Assembly: GCA_944325475.1 (NCBI GenBank)
Contig: CALVAF010000133.1
Location: 1-7,374, forward strand
Reading direction: 5' to 3'
Length of the DNA stretch: 7,374 nt
From: an uncultured Helicobacter sp.
Lineage (GTDB): Bacteria; Campylobacterota; Campylobacteria; Campylobacterales; Helicobacteraceae
Part shown: positions 7,317-7,374 of the stretch, one piece after another
Numbering within the stretch: the stretch's first letter is position 1
How the letters are laid out: every line of letters begins with the position of its first letter
Position numbers and translations under genes: made by a program
The notes under the pieces: generated by a model
What the model was told of the DNA's origin: nothing
What the model saw: the letters and a program-made list of their open reading frames with translations, nothing else
Databases searched by the model: none

Positions 7317-7374
7317 AACAAAAAAACATTACAAAGAAAAAAATAAAATAAATATTAATGATATAGAAGAACTA
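7317..7374 (-). other. Probable out-of-frame N-terminal coding remnant of the LptF/G gene
   Basis: This stretch has only 8 G or C in 58 bases. Each minus-strand frame is interrupted: TAA at 7331-7329 in the frame of the permease, TAG at 7374-7372 in the second frame, and TAA at 7357-7355 plus TGA at 7315-7313 in the third. The second frame from 7371 reads FFYIINIYFIFFFVMFF, a membrane-helix-like string. It would join the permease frame at VLIYLVKY if the seven-T run at 7326-7320 were six. That join would restore a normal first helix. It could instead be an AT-rich leader with chance hydrophobic translation, since T-rich DNA always encodes Phe, Ile and Leu. Confidence 0.4.

Overview
The window is a compact, AT-rich chromosomal segment whose gene content and protein sequences point to the Campylobacterota (epsilonproteobacteria). 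A non-pylori Helicobacter or a close relative is most likely. SecA ends in a SEC-C zinc motif, a LolC/E-type permease follows secA directly (an arrangement I recall from Helicobacter and Campylobacter), and most start codons have short AAGGA-type ribosome sites. An intact purH argues against H. pylori, which lacks de novo purine synthesis. The species cannot be named from this sequence alone.

Left part, + strand (142-4780): three genes form one tightly packed operon. secA (the preprotein translocase ATPase) overlaps the next gene by ATGA, that gene encodes a LolC/LolE-family lipoprotein-release permease, and its stop overlaps the start of a radical SAM/SPASM-like protein by one base (TAATG). 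The 128-base region before secA carries a plausible extended -10 promoter. At the extreme left edge lies the probable 5' end of a divergent gene with a good ribosome site; by synteny it may be lolA, but only four full codons are visible. The operon thus couples Sec export to lipoprotein sorting, with an uncharacterised radical SAM enzyme as third partner.

Right part, - strand (4788-7316): an LptF/LptG-family permease (lipopolysaccharide export) lies 12 bases upstream of purH, the bifunctional enzyme for the last two steps of IMP synthesis. The two convergent blocks meet tail to tail with 7 bases between stop codons and no visible terminator hairpin.

The main anomaly is at the right edge. The LptF/G reading frame has no proper N-terminus: it opens at a TTG with no ribosome site, lacks most of its first membrane helix, and is preceded in frame by a stop. 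A neighbouring frame, joined at a run of seven T, supplies a plausible hydrophobic helix. This suggests a frameshift, a sequence error or homopolymer slippage. Apart from this and the uncharacterised radical SAM gene, the window is ordinary housekeeping sequence. I see no mobile element, CRISPR array, tRNA, rRNA or defence system.
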